Origin: Motacilla alba alba
Taxonomy: Eukaryota > Chordata > Aves > Passeriformes > Motacillidae
Direction: 5' to 3'
Assembly (NCBI RefSeq): GCF_015832195.1
Contig: NC_052017.1
Location: forward strand, 66,403,801 to 66,467,800
Length of the DNA: 64,000 nucleotides
Under the pieces are notes generated by a model. That model saw only the letters and a program-made list of their open reading frames with translations. It searched no databases and was not told the DNA's origin. The position numbers and the translations under genes are program-made. This document shows, in pieces, positions 47,498-62,400 of this stretch. Each line of letters opens with the position of its first letter. Positions within the stretch are counted from its first letter, which is position 1.

Positions 47498-50400
47498 TTT
47501 AGGGACACATACACACACATACTGTGGGTATGACCAAATGGAATATACATTACAGGCTGTATATAAGGTCTGCCTTGCATCCCCAGTCACAGGGATGGCT
47601 ACAGCCTTCAGTGATATGCTCAAGCTTTTTTGGTTGGTTTTTTGTTTGGTTGGGTTTTTTTTTGTGTGTGTGTAGTTCAAATTTACACCAGCTAAGAACA
47701 ACTCCCAGCTGCATGGAAGGTCTCTGTACCCCATTTCTGTACACTATTATCTGTGTTTATCTCTAGTGAATGTAGATTTGAAGGCAGTATCTCCTTTCTT
47801 GCATATAGACTTGTTAATTGCCCTTGTTGTCCTCGAGGTGTAACAAGTAAATTTGAGCGTTATTGAGTGTCCTGGTTTTGCTACAGAGTCTATGTCAAAT
47901 CTTAGAGTGAAAAGTATTCAGCCTGTACAAGGGGAAAAGGGAAATAACTGCTTTGCTGAGCACAAAGTTGTCTTGCAGATCCAGTCTTTTATTCGCCTTT
48001 ATCTGCTGGTCCTAGGGTGCACTGAATGCATTTGAGAGAATAAGAACTGTTTCATTATTTCCTGTTCTTAACTTTAGTAGGGAAAAAAGAGTGTAGGTGG
48101 TGCCAATGGAGCATAATCCAGTTACCTTTTTGTCATGTCAAATGAAAGCTACAAAAACCTTCCATGCAGCTGCCCTTGCTGTGGGGGCAGCAACAACCAG
48201 GGGGTGGAAGAAGTAATAACTTGTATGTTACTTTCAATAATTTCATAGAACCACAGTTTCCTGAGCTGGAAATGACCCACAAGGATCATTGAGTCCAACT
48301 CCTGGCCTCGCACAGGGCACCCCAAGAATCACACTAAATGTCTGAGAGTGTTGTCCAAATGCTTCTTTAACTCTTTCAGGCTTGGTGCTGTGACCACTTC
48401 CCTGGGGAGCCTGTTCCAGTGCCCAGCCCACTTCTGGATGAAGAACCTTTTCCTGATATCCAACCTAAACTACTCCTGTTCACCTTCTTCCTGTTCCCTT
48501 GGGTCCTGCCACTGATCACCAAAGAGAAGAGACCAAAGTCTGCCCCTCCTCTTCCCCTTTTGAAGGAACTGTAGACTGCAATGAGGTCTCCCCTCAGTCT
48601 TTTCTTTTCCAGGTCGAACAGACCAAGTGACCTCAGTCACTCTTCATACAGCTTCCTCAAAGCCCTTCCCTATTCTCACTGCCTTCCTTTGGATGCTATC
48701 TAATAACTTTATGTATTTTTTATCTTGTGGCACCCAATACTGAACACAGGACTCAAGGGGAGGCTGCACCAGTACAGAGCAGAGCAGGACAATCCCCTCT
48801 TTTGACCAGCCAGCAAGAATGTGCCTTATTCACAAAAGATTGTATGTCTATACATAAAATACAACAGGATGAGCGTTTCTATCTCCTGTGGTTTTGGAAG
48901 GGTTTCCCCCAGCTCAATAAACCAGTGCTGGCATGACAAATTTTGTTTTGGTGTGCCCTTGGGTTTTGGCCCCTCACCTTCAGACAAGCCCGATAAGCCT
49001 CCACTTTATCAAGATCCAAAGGAACAGTCTCCTCTTCAGACAGTCTGACTTCAAAAACTCTGATCACATCTTCTGTTTGCAGAATAACCTGGAGCAGACA
49101 CCTCAAAGCATTCAAGCTAAAATAAATTATACAAGACAGATCCATTATGGACTGAGGAAGGAACAGTGATATTTTTAATTAAATGCAGATGATTGGCTAA
49201 AGAGAATAGGTATCACAGAAATTTTCTGTGATACCCATGCTTCTCACTTTCTTTATTTAAAGTGTTCCAGCAAAGAGAAGAAATTCATCTAAGTGTCTGC
49301 TTCTATCAACATATACACAATTTGCAGAGAAGGTGTAATTTTACACTACTGATAACAAAAGGAGCTTTCTGGACTAAGAATTATGGGAGAAAGTGAGTAT
49401 TTATTGCAATAGCCTCAATTTACTTACCTGTCTAAGTAGCCAGCAGAAACACCATTAATATTTTCCAGTTTTTGAAAGAGAGCATTTATCTCTGATTGCA
49501 AGTACACATACTTCTCACAGCCTCTGAAGTTAGGCAGCAAGTCCTTATGCTTATTGAGGGTTTCAGCCATTATTTGAGAGTCGTTCTGCACGCCCTACGG
49601 AAAAAGAGAATGCCTGGTTTACACATTTTTGTTTGGCTGAATGATAATTCTATTCTATATTCATATGGAATAGAATATTCTATATTCATATGGAATTGGT
49701 CTCCTTATCCAAGCAGTCTGCTCTTACATAATCAGCTTGACTGAGGACTGAAGAAGTGGTTGAGTTTGCTTTCTTCAGGGCAAGCACTACTGAGCAGTTT
49801 CTTTTTCATCCACTATAGGTCATATTTGTTTTTAAGCATTTGTACTCCAAAACTCAGCTCAGAAGGACCACAGAAGGTCCTTTTCCCCTTGAGACCTTTG
49901 TAACCTCATTGCCCCATGGGAATTTCTCATATACTGAACCTGTTACCTTTTTTGTACCAATTTTCCCTCCGTGGTCTCCTACAAATCTAAAGAGCTAGGA
50001 GAGGGATAGTCTTGTGTATCCAGTCTGTATCTCATAGACAGCACTCTACCGGTAGGTGGTTAAGTGAAGTCCTTGGAAAAGGATTTTAATGGTGCTTTAC
50101 TCTGGATGAAACTTAACATGAACCCACAGCCACCTGACATCAGTCTTTGGGTAGTCCTTGCCTGGCAGAATTTGATTTCTAAAATTCAAGAATCAACTTT
50201 TTCTACTTGGAAGGTAAATTCTAATCCAAATCATTATGGTTAGCCTCCAAATGAGATTATTCTGCACAGGATGTGTGTCTTTCCCAGATGATCATAAACA
50301 GAACTACAGCACAGAGTCATACAGAGCTTGAGATGCTCAAAGACAAACATCCACAGTTACCTCTAAGTCCTTTATTCTGACTGAAAAGTCGTGCATAGCC

Positions 50401-53400
50401 CCCTGATCCACTCCAAGAGGAGCTCTTTGAACCATCTGAATCTCAGAAGCTTCAATCTGACGCCGAAGTTTCTGAAGCTCCATCAGCAGCCAGGCCTCCT
50501 GCTTCTCATGTTCTCTGTTTCTCTCATTAACAATTATGGTGTTTGAGGAACCCACGGGACAGCTCTCAGTTGGGACCACTGAAACGGTGAAATAAATTGG
50601 GTAAGCATCAACTGCCAGAGAACTGAGCAGGAACATGTAGGAAGCCAAAGCAGTGCCCAAGTGATCCAAGCACTGTAGAACTGAGAACAGGTGGAAGATC
50701 TGGGTCCTTAGGCAGCTGTTTTAGGGAATGAAATCTCTCCTTCACAAAAATATAAACTTGCTTCCTCAAATGCAGCAGTGAGATTTTGCTTCCTAATAAC
50801 AGAAAATGTATCAGATGGACCAAATTCCTCTCATTCTCCAAGCAAGTTCCATGAATTTTAGAGCACTATTCCCAGATTCCAATCAAAGGAAAGAAGAAAA
50901 TCTTCCCCTGTGCATGGCCAGTTTTGTTATGCTGGGAGAGAGCAGAACAGTTCTTGAACATATTCCTATTCATATGTTGAAAAGAACATTTTCACATGAA
51001 AAGAATGCACCACCCACCACCTCTGGCACAAAGAAACCCCAGCAATCCAAACTCTACAAAAGCCAGGACCCAGGATGGCAACAAACCTGTTTGTGGCTGT
51101 CGTGGTTGATTAGGCAGTTGTATGATCAAGGTTTGGTAGTGCTTCTGAGCATCAGTGAACTGAGTCTGGATCTTTCGTTTGTCTTCATCACCAAACATCT
51201 CTGAGCCTTGGCTGTTTCTGAGGAATTCTTGATAATGGATCTCCAGGTCAGTTATTATTTTTTGGTAATCTTCCTTACGCATTGTTTTCAGCTGAAATAA
51301 GGAAGAAGGGAATTTTGAAATAAAAGAAAAAAAAAAGCAATTGGGGAAGTTCTGTGACTAGTTAATCATTAAGGAACAAACTAATAAATCTAAAAAAACC
51401 CCAATGTAATCACACTTCAGAATAAATCCTAACTAGGCTGCCTCTAAAAGTATAGTGCTAATAGTACCATCTGAGTTAATCTATCCTTGTTACCATCATT
51501 TCATACCTTAACAGCAGTTTGAAATTCTACCTCTTACTCTGTTTATCCATTCCCTTGTACAGTGGAAACAAATACAGCAAGTATGTAATGAATTCCCTAA
51601 GCTAATCTTCCTCCTTATCTGTTTGAGTAGAAAAGCATTTTGTTTCTCCTTTAATAAAATTACAACTTCCATATGTGTGAGTTTTTGTGCAACCTAGCAA
51701 AAGGAAGGCTTGTGGTTTTGTAGAACATACATCTGCACAGGATAGCACAGGGTCTGCTTGGGACAGCAGACATCAGGTTATGGATGTCTCTGGTCTGCAG
51801 GCAAGGCCAGCTGGTGTCTTACCTTGGCAATAGTCATGGCTCTGATTTTCTCAATGTCAATCATGCAGTAATGCCAGGACACTAGGCTCTTCATGTTGAT
51901 ATACAGCTGGTTCCACAAAGCTAAAATAGCTTCATAGTATTGCTCAATTCTGGCATGAAGAAAAAAAAAAAGCATGATCAAAATGCATCTGTCCTTGTAG
52001 CACAGCTACAAAACATCTCAAGAAACATCCACCAGATGTAGAGTGTGTTAACGCTTGTTCTCTACTTGAAAAAATCTTGGAAATTAATTTATACATGACT
52101 TTCATTAGTACAGATGAGAAAAAACACGTAGACATTAACTTTTAAACATTTCTAGGCCCCAACCTAGATCCCAGCAAGTTTCACTGAAGTGAGTTTCCTC
52201 AAGTCAAAGGTCTAGTTCTTAATCCCCCACCTTTAGAGGCAGGGGGAGTGCACTCTGATCAAGGCACAGAACACATTTTGTGACTGGTTGCTACTTCGAA
52301 TGAACTCTAACCCCAGTGGCAAGCGCCCAAACTTAGGCAGCAACTCACTTGGTAGCAAGATCCACTGCCAGTGGATTGGGGGGTGGGATGATAAGGCTGA
52401 CAGATGGCACCAGCATATCCACTCCTCCAGGGCCAGTCACCAGCCACTTGCTGCGCTCATTGTTGTCCTTCAGGATACATTCATCTCCTTTGCGCACCGT
52501 TTTCTGAAAGGGATGCAGAGCAGTGCTTTCCTTAGTTAAGTAAGGTGGGGCTTCCAGGGCAGACAGACTAGGAAGATGCACCTAGATCAAAGAACCAGGA
52601 GCGCTTCCCAGCTGGTCTGGGTGTGCATCTCAGCTTCACATTGGGGCAATAGATCAGTACAGATCAACCCCTTCTCCCTGAATCTGGTTTACATGTGAAG
52701 AAAACCCAAAAATCCCGAGAGTGAGCCAGGGACCACTCTGAGCAGCTGGCAGTCTGGTCGATCACCAGACCCGGGGCTTGCCCCAGCAAAGACTGAATGT
52801 GGACACATGGCCTGGTAAGCTACACAACCATGGCACAGCTTTCAGCCAGAAAGCTGAAGGCATAAGAACATTAGTGCTGCATCCATATTTGCAAAGGAAC
52901 TGGGAGTGAGCGTGGTAGAGCCAGATTCACCAGCTCCAACTGCCAGAAATCCTGACACTGGGCAGCAACAGGTGTGGCCATGGTGCAGTAAAAAGCACAT
53001 AAGCAGAAAGCACATCTAAATTTATTGTAAAGGGAAAAAACCCAGAAATAAACCCAAGCAGCCTCAGTACTGAGGAGGAAGAAAATTCATAATTCATTCC
53101 GTATCCAGAAAAGAAATGGGAATACCAATGAATAACTACATATTCCTCACTTTTGTTAGATGACTTGTTCACTTAAGGATCCAGAGAGGCACTGAAAAGG
53201 TGAGCAATCACCCAAAAAAGTGTGGATGCATAGAGGCATCTGTATAACAATTTCAGTCTTATTAGCAATGAGACTCTTATGTTCTAATTTGAAATATGAG
53301 TGTTAATGCTATTTAATAGATTTTGATAGTAATAATAGTAATTTTGACTAGATTTATTAACCAATAAGAACCTACTTGTTTATTCATAGAGGCAAAAAAT

Positions 53401-56400
53401 GCAGTGCTTCTTCTGTCAAAGAAATTCAAGCTGACCAAAAGCATATAAAGGGTTTACACCTATCAGCTCAATGGTCAGCTTACAAAGTAATTTGCAATGT
53501 TCTAGTTTACATAATGTTCATTGTCAGGCAAAAAGGGATACAATACCAGATCCTGTTTGTAGTCACACAGAGCCTTGAGGATAATGGGCTTGTTACTTCG
53601 ATAGTCTGGGTTACGTGGCTTCAGCTGCACAATCTTCCTGGATTTATTCACCAAACTCTGCACTTGCCTCTTGTATTCAAGAATTCTCTCTCGTTCATTC
53701 TGCAAAGATTAATTATATGTTACAAATTTATTCTAAAAAAAAAAGGCATCTAGTTCCCTCTGTTTTATTAAAAGAGGGATACATCTAGGAGCTTATAGTA
53801 GATAAAGCTTACTTTAGCTCCAATGGGACGAGTCTTTGGCCTACAATGTAAAACTGCAGTTTTAAAAAGAGCTGAGAAACATCTAACTAAGTATCTTGGC
53901 AGCACTGGCAAGATGCAACGTTTGCAAAACTTGCATAGCAGGTTTTTCATACGGATCTTCAATGTGGTTAAAGTGGTGTTTAAGAAACACAGGAATAAAT
54001 TGAAAGAATCTAACAAAATGAATGCTAACAAAAAACCAGAACAACTACACTTTCAAACCTGACATCATCAATTGGTCTTTTACACCACTGACCATTTTTT
54101 CTCCAATTTGGGACTGTAGTGCTAAACTTGTGATGAGAAAACAGCAAAAAAAGCTGACTTCTATCCTTTCAAAGAGACTACAGTGATAGAGTGACATGAT
54201 TAATCATTTATCAAATGCATTTATCATTTGAGGCAAAATCTATTCTACTACCTATGAATAAAAGTACTCCTTTTTTTTTCATTTGTTAGCAGGTCAGAAA
54301 TTTGGGGATTTGTTTGCCTCATTCCAGACTTAAAAATATAATGGTCTCAAATTCATACACTACTGTATTTAAACACTGCAGTGCACTTGGGTTTATATTT
54401 GGTATCTAAAGAGGGCAGCTGGTTTCCCAGCATAGCAGAACATAACCTGTCAGGCGAGTGTGACAGTACCTCCAGCTCTTTGATCTGCTCCAGCAAAGTC
54501 TGCAGTGACATGCTCTTATCACAGATGAACTTCTTTCTGATAGAGTCTTGTAAGTTTTTCAGGTAGCACTCTGTGGCTTGGGCCTCTTCAAAGAACTATG
54601 GGAAAAAAGTTGTGAATTTGGCTGTGTGTAGCTCTTAAAAATGTCTGCTAAAAATTGAAGGATTCCTTAAATGAGAAATCCCAGGTCACCTCTGGCACAA
54701 TGGTAGCATTTATAACATTGCAACAGTGTGCTATAGTAAATATATGTGTGCACAATAAATATATCTTTGATGGGATTCACACTTTTTTAAAAGTAGTGTG
54801 AATTCTCCACATCACTACTCACCTGAAAGTAAGCTGCATTCTCCTTCAGATGAACATCAATACATTTGGTGATCTGAAGAATCCAGCTCCACTGAGTTTG
54901 CAATGTATCCATGTAGGCCTAAGAAAAAGAGTAATATACACAATTCAGGCCACCACACTGATCTCTCTTCCACACCCAGACTCAAGCAAAATTATCTATG
55001 CTCCACACAAATGCAAATGAAAAATCTGCTAAAACAAATTCACGGACACCAGAACGATGTAACTCATGCAAATGGTTTTGCAACTTCAAGCATCCACCTA
55101 ACTGAAATGAATTAAATACCTGCTTGTGAGACACAAAGAGAAATCTGTTCATGACCTGAATTTGTTTGATCAACATAAAGCCCCCGTGAAATGTGCAAAC
55201 AGTAGTGCAAATAAAGTATTTCAGCGCAAATGGCCATGTTCTCATTCTTTCAGGTGATATTTTACGCTGGTTGTTTTTAAATTCAAAATACTCAAGCAGT
55301 CATGTATATTCTTTAGAAACCTACACACAAGTTCCATTTCACTGCTGGAGATTAAAAGAATCTTTTCTTTAAGAGAGAAACTGACTACAGGAGAAATAGA
55401 ATTTTACATAATATGATAACAGTAAACCAAGTAAACATACGTAAAGGCAGAAAGGATTTTTTTCCCTTTTAGTTTCTTCAGTTGCAGAGTTCTTATGCAC
55501 TCTTAAAACATTTCTGCACTCTTGAAAAATGCACTCTTATTAGGAAAAAGCATTTCCTAATAAAATGTCCAAATTGTTGCAGCCTTTTTAATTAAAAAGT
55601 AAGTGTACACCAAGATGTGAAAGCAAAAGTGTCTTGGCTAAGCCATAGAAAGGCACTATGAATTTCAGCTGCAGAAAGTATTTGCACTTGGATTAAACAT
55701 AAACCCTCAACAAAGGGTGTGGCTTTTTTCAAAACATGCCTACTAAGACAGCAGAACAGCAATGACATGCCTTCCTATCATAAATTCTGCTGCACTGTAG
55801 TCAGCACAATCAAGATACAGCAATTTCAACACACTCAGATAACGTCCTAAGCTTAGATTTCATTTTTACTTGCATGTATCACCATGCAGTTGTTAATGGC
55901 CAGGTTTGTAGAAGAAGGTAGTAACATTAATTAGAGAAGCCCATAAAGCTGGGTAAAACTGACATGATTTTGGGCAGGCAAACCCTTCTTGAGATCAAAT
56001 GCAGCACTTTACTTTCACCGAGAACTTTTCCCATGTAGCAACTAAAGGAGCAAGTGAAATTACACAAAGTCTAACTCACCTCGATTTTGTCTGAAGCAGG
56101 ATGCTGATTGAGCACCAGCTGGTCACTTTCTTGCTTTAGCTTGTTGAGTTCTTTTTCTTTAACCTCCAGTTCACTCATACGTTTCTAAATAACAAAACAC
56201 AGCATTAAACTAACTCCAAAGGTACACTGCACAGGCAGAACAGTGCTTTCATTTGCTTAAAATTTCCCAGACAGTTGTGATAATACAAAATTATCCCCTC
56301 TAACACCATAAAGTGTTTCCATTAGGTGTACTGAAGTTAATTATGAAGACAGTAGAATCAAAGAAGGTGCAATCATCTCAATTCTAGTCTCTAGGCTTGC

Positions 56401-59400
56401 CCTTTCAGAGAGCAAAGCACATTAAGTTCTGCCTTTCTTAAGAATGACAGAAGCAAAAACGACTGCATCTTGCAACATCCAGAACAAATGAACTAAAAAA
56501 AGGTACTTCCATAATAAAGTGAACTTTCGTTCCTTTTTCAATTCGGTGATCAGCACCAATACTGGTTAAACAAACACACATGCTCAATTTCCCTACTCAC
56601 CCACAGACGACAAGGAGCAGGGCAAATTACATCTGACCGTGCATGCAATGTGCTGCTGGCAGAAACATCAGAGGAAGAGAGCACAGCTCTGCTTCCTGGT
56701 GACAGATAATCAGGCCCAAACACAGGGACCTCTGACCCCTGCATAGTCCCAAGGGGGAGAATTGAAACTGCTTGATTCAAGTCCCTTAGTTTGGCATGCC
56801 AGCACAATAACTGTGTGCACAAGCTGTAGGTGATCAGGGGTCTGTGGTGGACTGTACCAAGAAGGCCACATTCCAAGGTCAAAATAAACTATGAGAGCTC
56901 CCTGAATGGGAGCAAAATCCTCCAAAAAATGTCCTGTCCTGAATCAAAATGTTATTACATAGTACTTCATTTAAAACTGTTGATAAAAACCCCAGGAACT
57001 TCAAAAGAGTGAAGAAGCACCCTGTGATGAGCCTTTCCCAAGAGAGGCTGTTTCTCCCTGACTATTACAAGAGAGGGCCAATGGAAAGCATGGGGAGGTT
57101 GAGCTATCTTACAGAGAAGGACTCCTGCTTCCTGGCAATATCAGTGTTCCTGTCACTCCAGTCATAGAGGAGCTCCTCTTCCTCACAGTCATTGATCCAC
57201 ATGATCTCTCTGCTGGTGGCCTGGATGAGGTTCTGGAATTGGCGAAGCTGATCCATTCTCTCAAAGGAATATTTCTGCAAGGAAGTACAGAAATGAGAAG
57301 CCATGAACATATAAATGCCTGAGCTGAGTAGAGACAGGGAAGCCAAGAGCACAGCATGGCTTTTGCCTTTTTTTGTTTGTTTGTTTGTTTTTTGGTTTTG
57401 GTGGGTTTGGTTTTTTTTTGGGGTTTTTGGTTGGTTAGTTGGTTGGTTTTTTGGCTTTGGGTTTTTTTTAAGTAAAATAACAATAAAACCCACATGTCCG
57501 TAAAACCTGTTGGCAATGGACAGCAGATGTGCCTGGGTTTCTTGAACCATGAAACCTGTTAGCAATAGACAGTGCACAACGTGTCAGGATTTATAGAATA
57601 GGAACCTGAGGTCAGCACCTTCTGAAAGTTATTTTTAACACACATGTAGCAGATATGTAGGAGGGCAAGCAAAAAGGCATGGGGGGAAGAACAAGAAATG
57701 CCTGAACATTTATTTAACATCCTTTTACTTGCATTTGCTGCTCACACTACATCCTTGACGTTATAGCAATTGACACTTCAAGAAAAAATTCTTTGTCTTC
57801 ACATCATAATACACATCCTGCTACTTGAAATCAGGTTGCCAGGAATCAGATTCTGATCCCAAGTGTTAAATAAACCATTTGCACAAGATTCTCACTGTGT
57901 TTTACATGAAGATCTACAGCAGGGAAGATGCACAGCCCTACACAGATTTTGGTTGGTTCTAGTCCCACCTTGGAGTAACTTTTTAAGCTTCATATACAGC
58001 CTAATTCATCACTACACTTACTCCCATTAAGGAGGTAGAGGTCTACTCTTCACCTGCTTAGTGACCAACTCCCTTCACCAGAAGAAACTAGAAACTTCCT
58101 GGTGAGAATAAGTTATACAATTATACAGCAGGCAATGCATTAATCTTAAGTCTATGAGATTAATGGCTCCATGACTCAAAACGAATCTTTCAGAAACTAC
58201 AAAGCGCTTTCAGTTAACTGCTGAATAGAATTATTTAAATGTGCATCTGTCACTCTGTCAAAACCTGAAGTGTCCCTTGACAATCACATAGGTGTTAATA
58301 AAGCAAACAGGGTCTCAGAAATGACCACATCCCTTGCTTACCAGCAGGCCTTCATATTCTTCCTCCAGCTGATGAACTGCAGCCTTCTCCCGCTAGAACA
58401 GAGACAGCAAACACTTAGTGAGCTTTTTACAAGTTGCCTATTTGCTGGTATTTCCTTCACAGAGTCAATACCATAATAATTACAGGTGGTAACATGCAAA
58501 TGCCTGCAAGAAACATCTGTCAATAGCAGATTTGCTCCACTGGATGACTCAGGAAGTACAAAACCAAGGCTCAGACAAACTTACTACTCTCATGGATGCT
58601 TGGTATATGTATCCAAGCCTGCGCATAATCTGTAACACCAAAACAACACTTGAAAATGGATTTCCTTCTGCACCAAACTCCTGCACCAGCTAGTCCTAGA
58701 GCAAGCTTTGGAGACTGTGAACTAGTATAAATTACAATGTGAGCAGACAGCTCCAGTCTCTATCCCCATTTCTACAGCTGAGAACCTGCCCAGCCTTGGA
58801 AGTGGTATTCCACAGGGCAGACTATCACCTTTCCTATTTGAAGCAGAAGGGAAAAGGGAGAAAAATCCTTTCCACTCTTCAGCTTGGTTGAGAGATCAGG
58901 GCTCCAGAACAGACTACCTTTTCTTTAGATTGAACTCTCTCCTGCCAAGTAAGAGAAAAGGTGAATGGAAATTAAATAAGCTCCTCTCTTCTATACCTAA
59001 CTGCTGGGCTGATAGGAGAGAGGAAGTTAACACAGTATTTTCAGTCACTTCTTTTATTCCAATCACGAAATTCAGAGGGCAACAGAAGTCTCAGAGGAAA
59101 AAAAGAAAAAAATAATATCAACACATAAGAAAAGCTTTTTCTTAGCCCAGAATTCAGGCATTTTTCACAGAAAAAAAACTGATGACTCAAGGCTGCATCT
59201 GAGCACCCACCTTATTCTTTCACTGTCTTGTTCAATATACTGAGACACCAAGTGAAAATAATCACTCTTAGTAATCTGTCTCACAAATAATATGGTAATA
59301 TTTATTTGCCAGCCTTGGTGCACAGCAACAAAAAGCTAAATAGCTACTAAATTTTTATTTTAAAATTCTGAGGAATTATCGAGGAATTAAGAGTTGGAAG

Positions 59401-62400
59401 TGGTTGCTATCATGACACCAGTGCTTTCTGAAGAGAGGATGAACTTTGCAACATTCCGTTTATTGTAGTGGAAGACCAATAGCTATATACCTAGACCAAG
59501 CAGAGTGTAAGGGAGGACAGCAATTACCAGATCTGTTTTGACTTTGTCCAGGTGCCAACGATAGTCTCCGATGGCATTGTGGGTTCTCCTGTGCTCACAA
59601 ATTTGTTGCTCAATGGATGCTGCATCAAATCCCCACTTCACCTGCTCCATTTCAACCTAGGAACAAGAAACAGGAGTGGTACTTTCATTTCCAACATTAC
59701 TGCCCAAATTGGAACACAAAGGAATTGAACTGAAGGCAACAGACTATGCGGTAGAGAGTAAAACTGAAATAAAGAGAAGTTCAGGATCGGGTTTTACAGT
59801 TTCTTTAAATTGCCATCAACTAAACTATGTGACAGGCTCCCAAAGCAGAAGAAACAAAGTAAGAAAAATATTTCAGTTCAGTTGTTTAAAGTTACACTAG
59901 ATGAAGCACACTCAGTAGCGTATTTTCATCTGTTGTCTTTGGACCAAACTGTTATTGTATGTTCTACAGTAAAATTACATTCATATCACTCTGAAAACAA
60001 ACATGACTTTATCAAACTGCTATTCATGCAATTCATGTGAAAATGCCCAATTAGGTTCTATAGCCCAGTGCACCAGATTTCTATTTTAATTTTGTTCATG
60101 TAAACTTCAACAACCTCAGTTAAATGCAGTCACACTAAAAAAATTCCATAGAAGATAAACTGAAATTATTAGAAAATGTATTCTTTGTTTTGCATTTTGG
60201 CAACATTTGTTGTAGGATGACAAGAAAAAATGTCTAGAAACAGCCTTGAAAAACAGTAATACACCTGCTAATTACTAACCCAAAAACTGGCTGCATTCCT
60301 TGTTTTATTTTTTTTCAAATATTAAAAGCCACCTAACTTTAAATTCAGCTCCTCGAACTCCAAATCCTCTTTTATGCTGCAAAGACACACTACAGCTCAA
60401 TCTGAATGCCTGTCTATGCACATGCCAAGTAAAGAAAGAGGTATCCTAATCTTGGGTTGGAACTGAATTTGGTAATTACCAGCCTGGAGTCAAATCTCTA
60501 TGAGTCAACAGATGACAATAAAGCCAGAACTCAAAGCGTAGGGGTTCAAAGGCAGGGCTGAAAATGATCCAAGAAACAAAACCATTTTTCATTCAGCCAT
60601 TTGAAAGTTAGAGGACTTTGACCCTTCTTGTTATATTTAAACAGTCTAAAGAGACTGTAGCAATAGTGGCAGTCATGGCTGGCTGCCATATGCGAACAAA
60701 GGCTGTCTGGATTTCACTGCAGTTTCCCCAGCTCTGCACTGGAAATTTGACTAACCCTCCCTACCATCTGATTCTCCTACCAGCATACCATGCAGACAAA
60801 AACCAGAAAAACAGCAAAAAACATCAGCTGCTCAGAACTTTTTCCCACATCTCACCACATTACTGGGGGAAACATTATCCTAGTCTCAATGTGAGCAAGT
60901 AATGGGACACAGCAAGGCATGACAGAAAGAAGCAGCATCATGGCAAGTTCAAAATAAATTTTCTCAGTGAGGTAGCTGCTTACTGGCCCCACCTCAGCTT
61001 TGCTGTAGGGATGAAGGGGAAAAGAGAGAGAGAGAGAGAGCCTTTTACTTCCACAGGAGGCTTAGTGTGGGAACACAGCTATAAAGCTGTTGCTTATGCT
61101 CCCTGTGTTTAACGAGGAGTGTCTGAGCAGGGCATCACGTGGTGTCTTTGGGAGGTGCAGCCTGTTCACCATCTTTCATCGCTGGAAGCATGCCCAGAGT
61201 CTGTCCAACATCACTCCTCAAGCCATGGCAGGTCTGATAATCAGCCTCCTCTCCCACAGCATGTGAAGAGCAATGATCTCAGCTGCTGCTGTCCAGGCAC
61301 AATGCTTATACACATTACCACTCAAGGAGTGCATCTCCACTTCCCTTCCTCCTCTAAAACATGCCATATGGAAAGACTGGACTGTAACTAGCACTCACTT
61401 AAAAATACTACAACTCTACAGAGCTCTGCCCTCCTCATTTGGTTTGCACAGGAGCCACCTGGCAAATGCCATATGCAGATAATAATGACAGAATAGCAAA
61501 GCAACAACCTAATAAAGAGAGATAAAAATAATGCAATTTCAATTTACAAGAAGTCTGCAAAGTGTGACTTCAGCCACCTTGTTCCATCCTCCCTACTGTT
61601 CCTCAGAAAGGGCTGTCCAACCACAAATTCACAACTTTCACTTCAACACACAACTTTCACCTCAGCAGCACAAAAACCAGTGTGTGTTTTCCATTCCAGG
61701 TTACATCAGCAACAGCTGTGAATTGGCAAATTTGTTCTCAGAATGCAACAAACAGTAGCTTCAGCACTTCTGTGTGCATTTTAGCACTGAATTCTGAGAG
61801 CCTAGTCCCATGGCAATCAGCCCTACCTCTCTATGATAAAGACAGATCGGAGGGGGAGAGCGACTGTAAAACACTGGACAAAGGCTAAATCAGTGAAGAT
61901 GGTCCTGTCTGTGTAAAGGGTTAAAATATATATGAATCAAAGGAAATCTGTGCAAGGAAGGAAGAAGGGAAATATTCAGCATAATAATCTCTAACACAAA
62001 TATGCCAATGCTTTTGTTATGTTAACACTTGTGTTTCATGTAGCTTTCAAATCTAACTTCCACATCTTTTCCTCAGCAAAAGAACACCTCAATCCATGCT
62101 TGGATTTCAGTGAGAATTCACTATATGTATAATACTGGGAGGGCAAAAAAAGGAACTTGGAATAACATGCAAGGATTCACATGTACCTTTACTTTTCTAC
62201 TGGCACCCAAAAACATACGAGGTGACATTCATAAACAACTACAAATTTTAGCATTGTCCCTGGGTTTTGCACAGATTTACCTTCTGCTGCCTCATCCAGC
62301 TTAAGCATTCACTTGTGACACGTTTTGTGTACTCATCCCAGCCGGAGCCACTCTGAGAGGAGAAGCAGCCACCACCTTTGGAGCTGGCCCTCCTGGCGCG

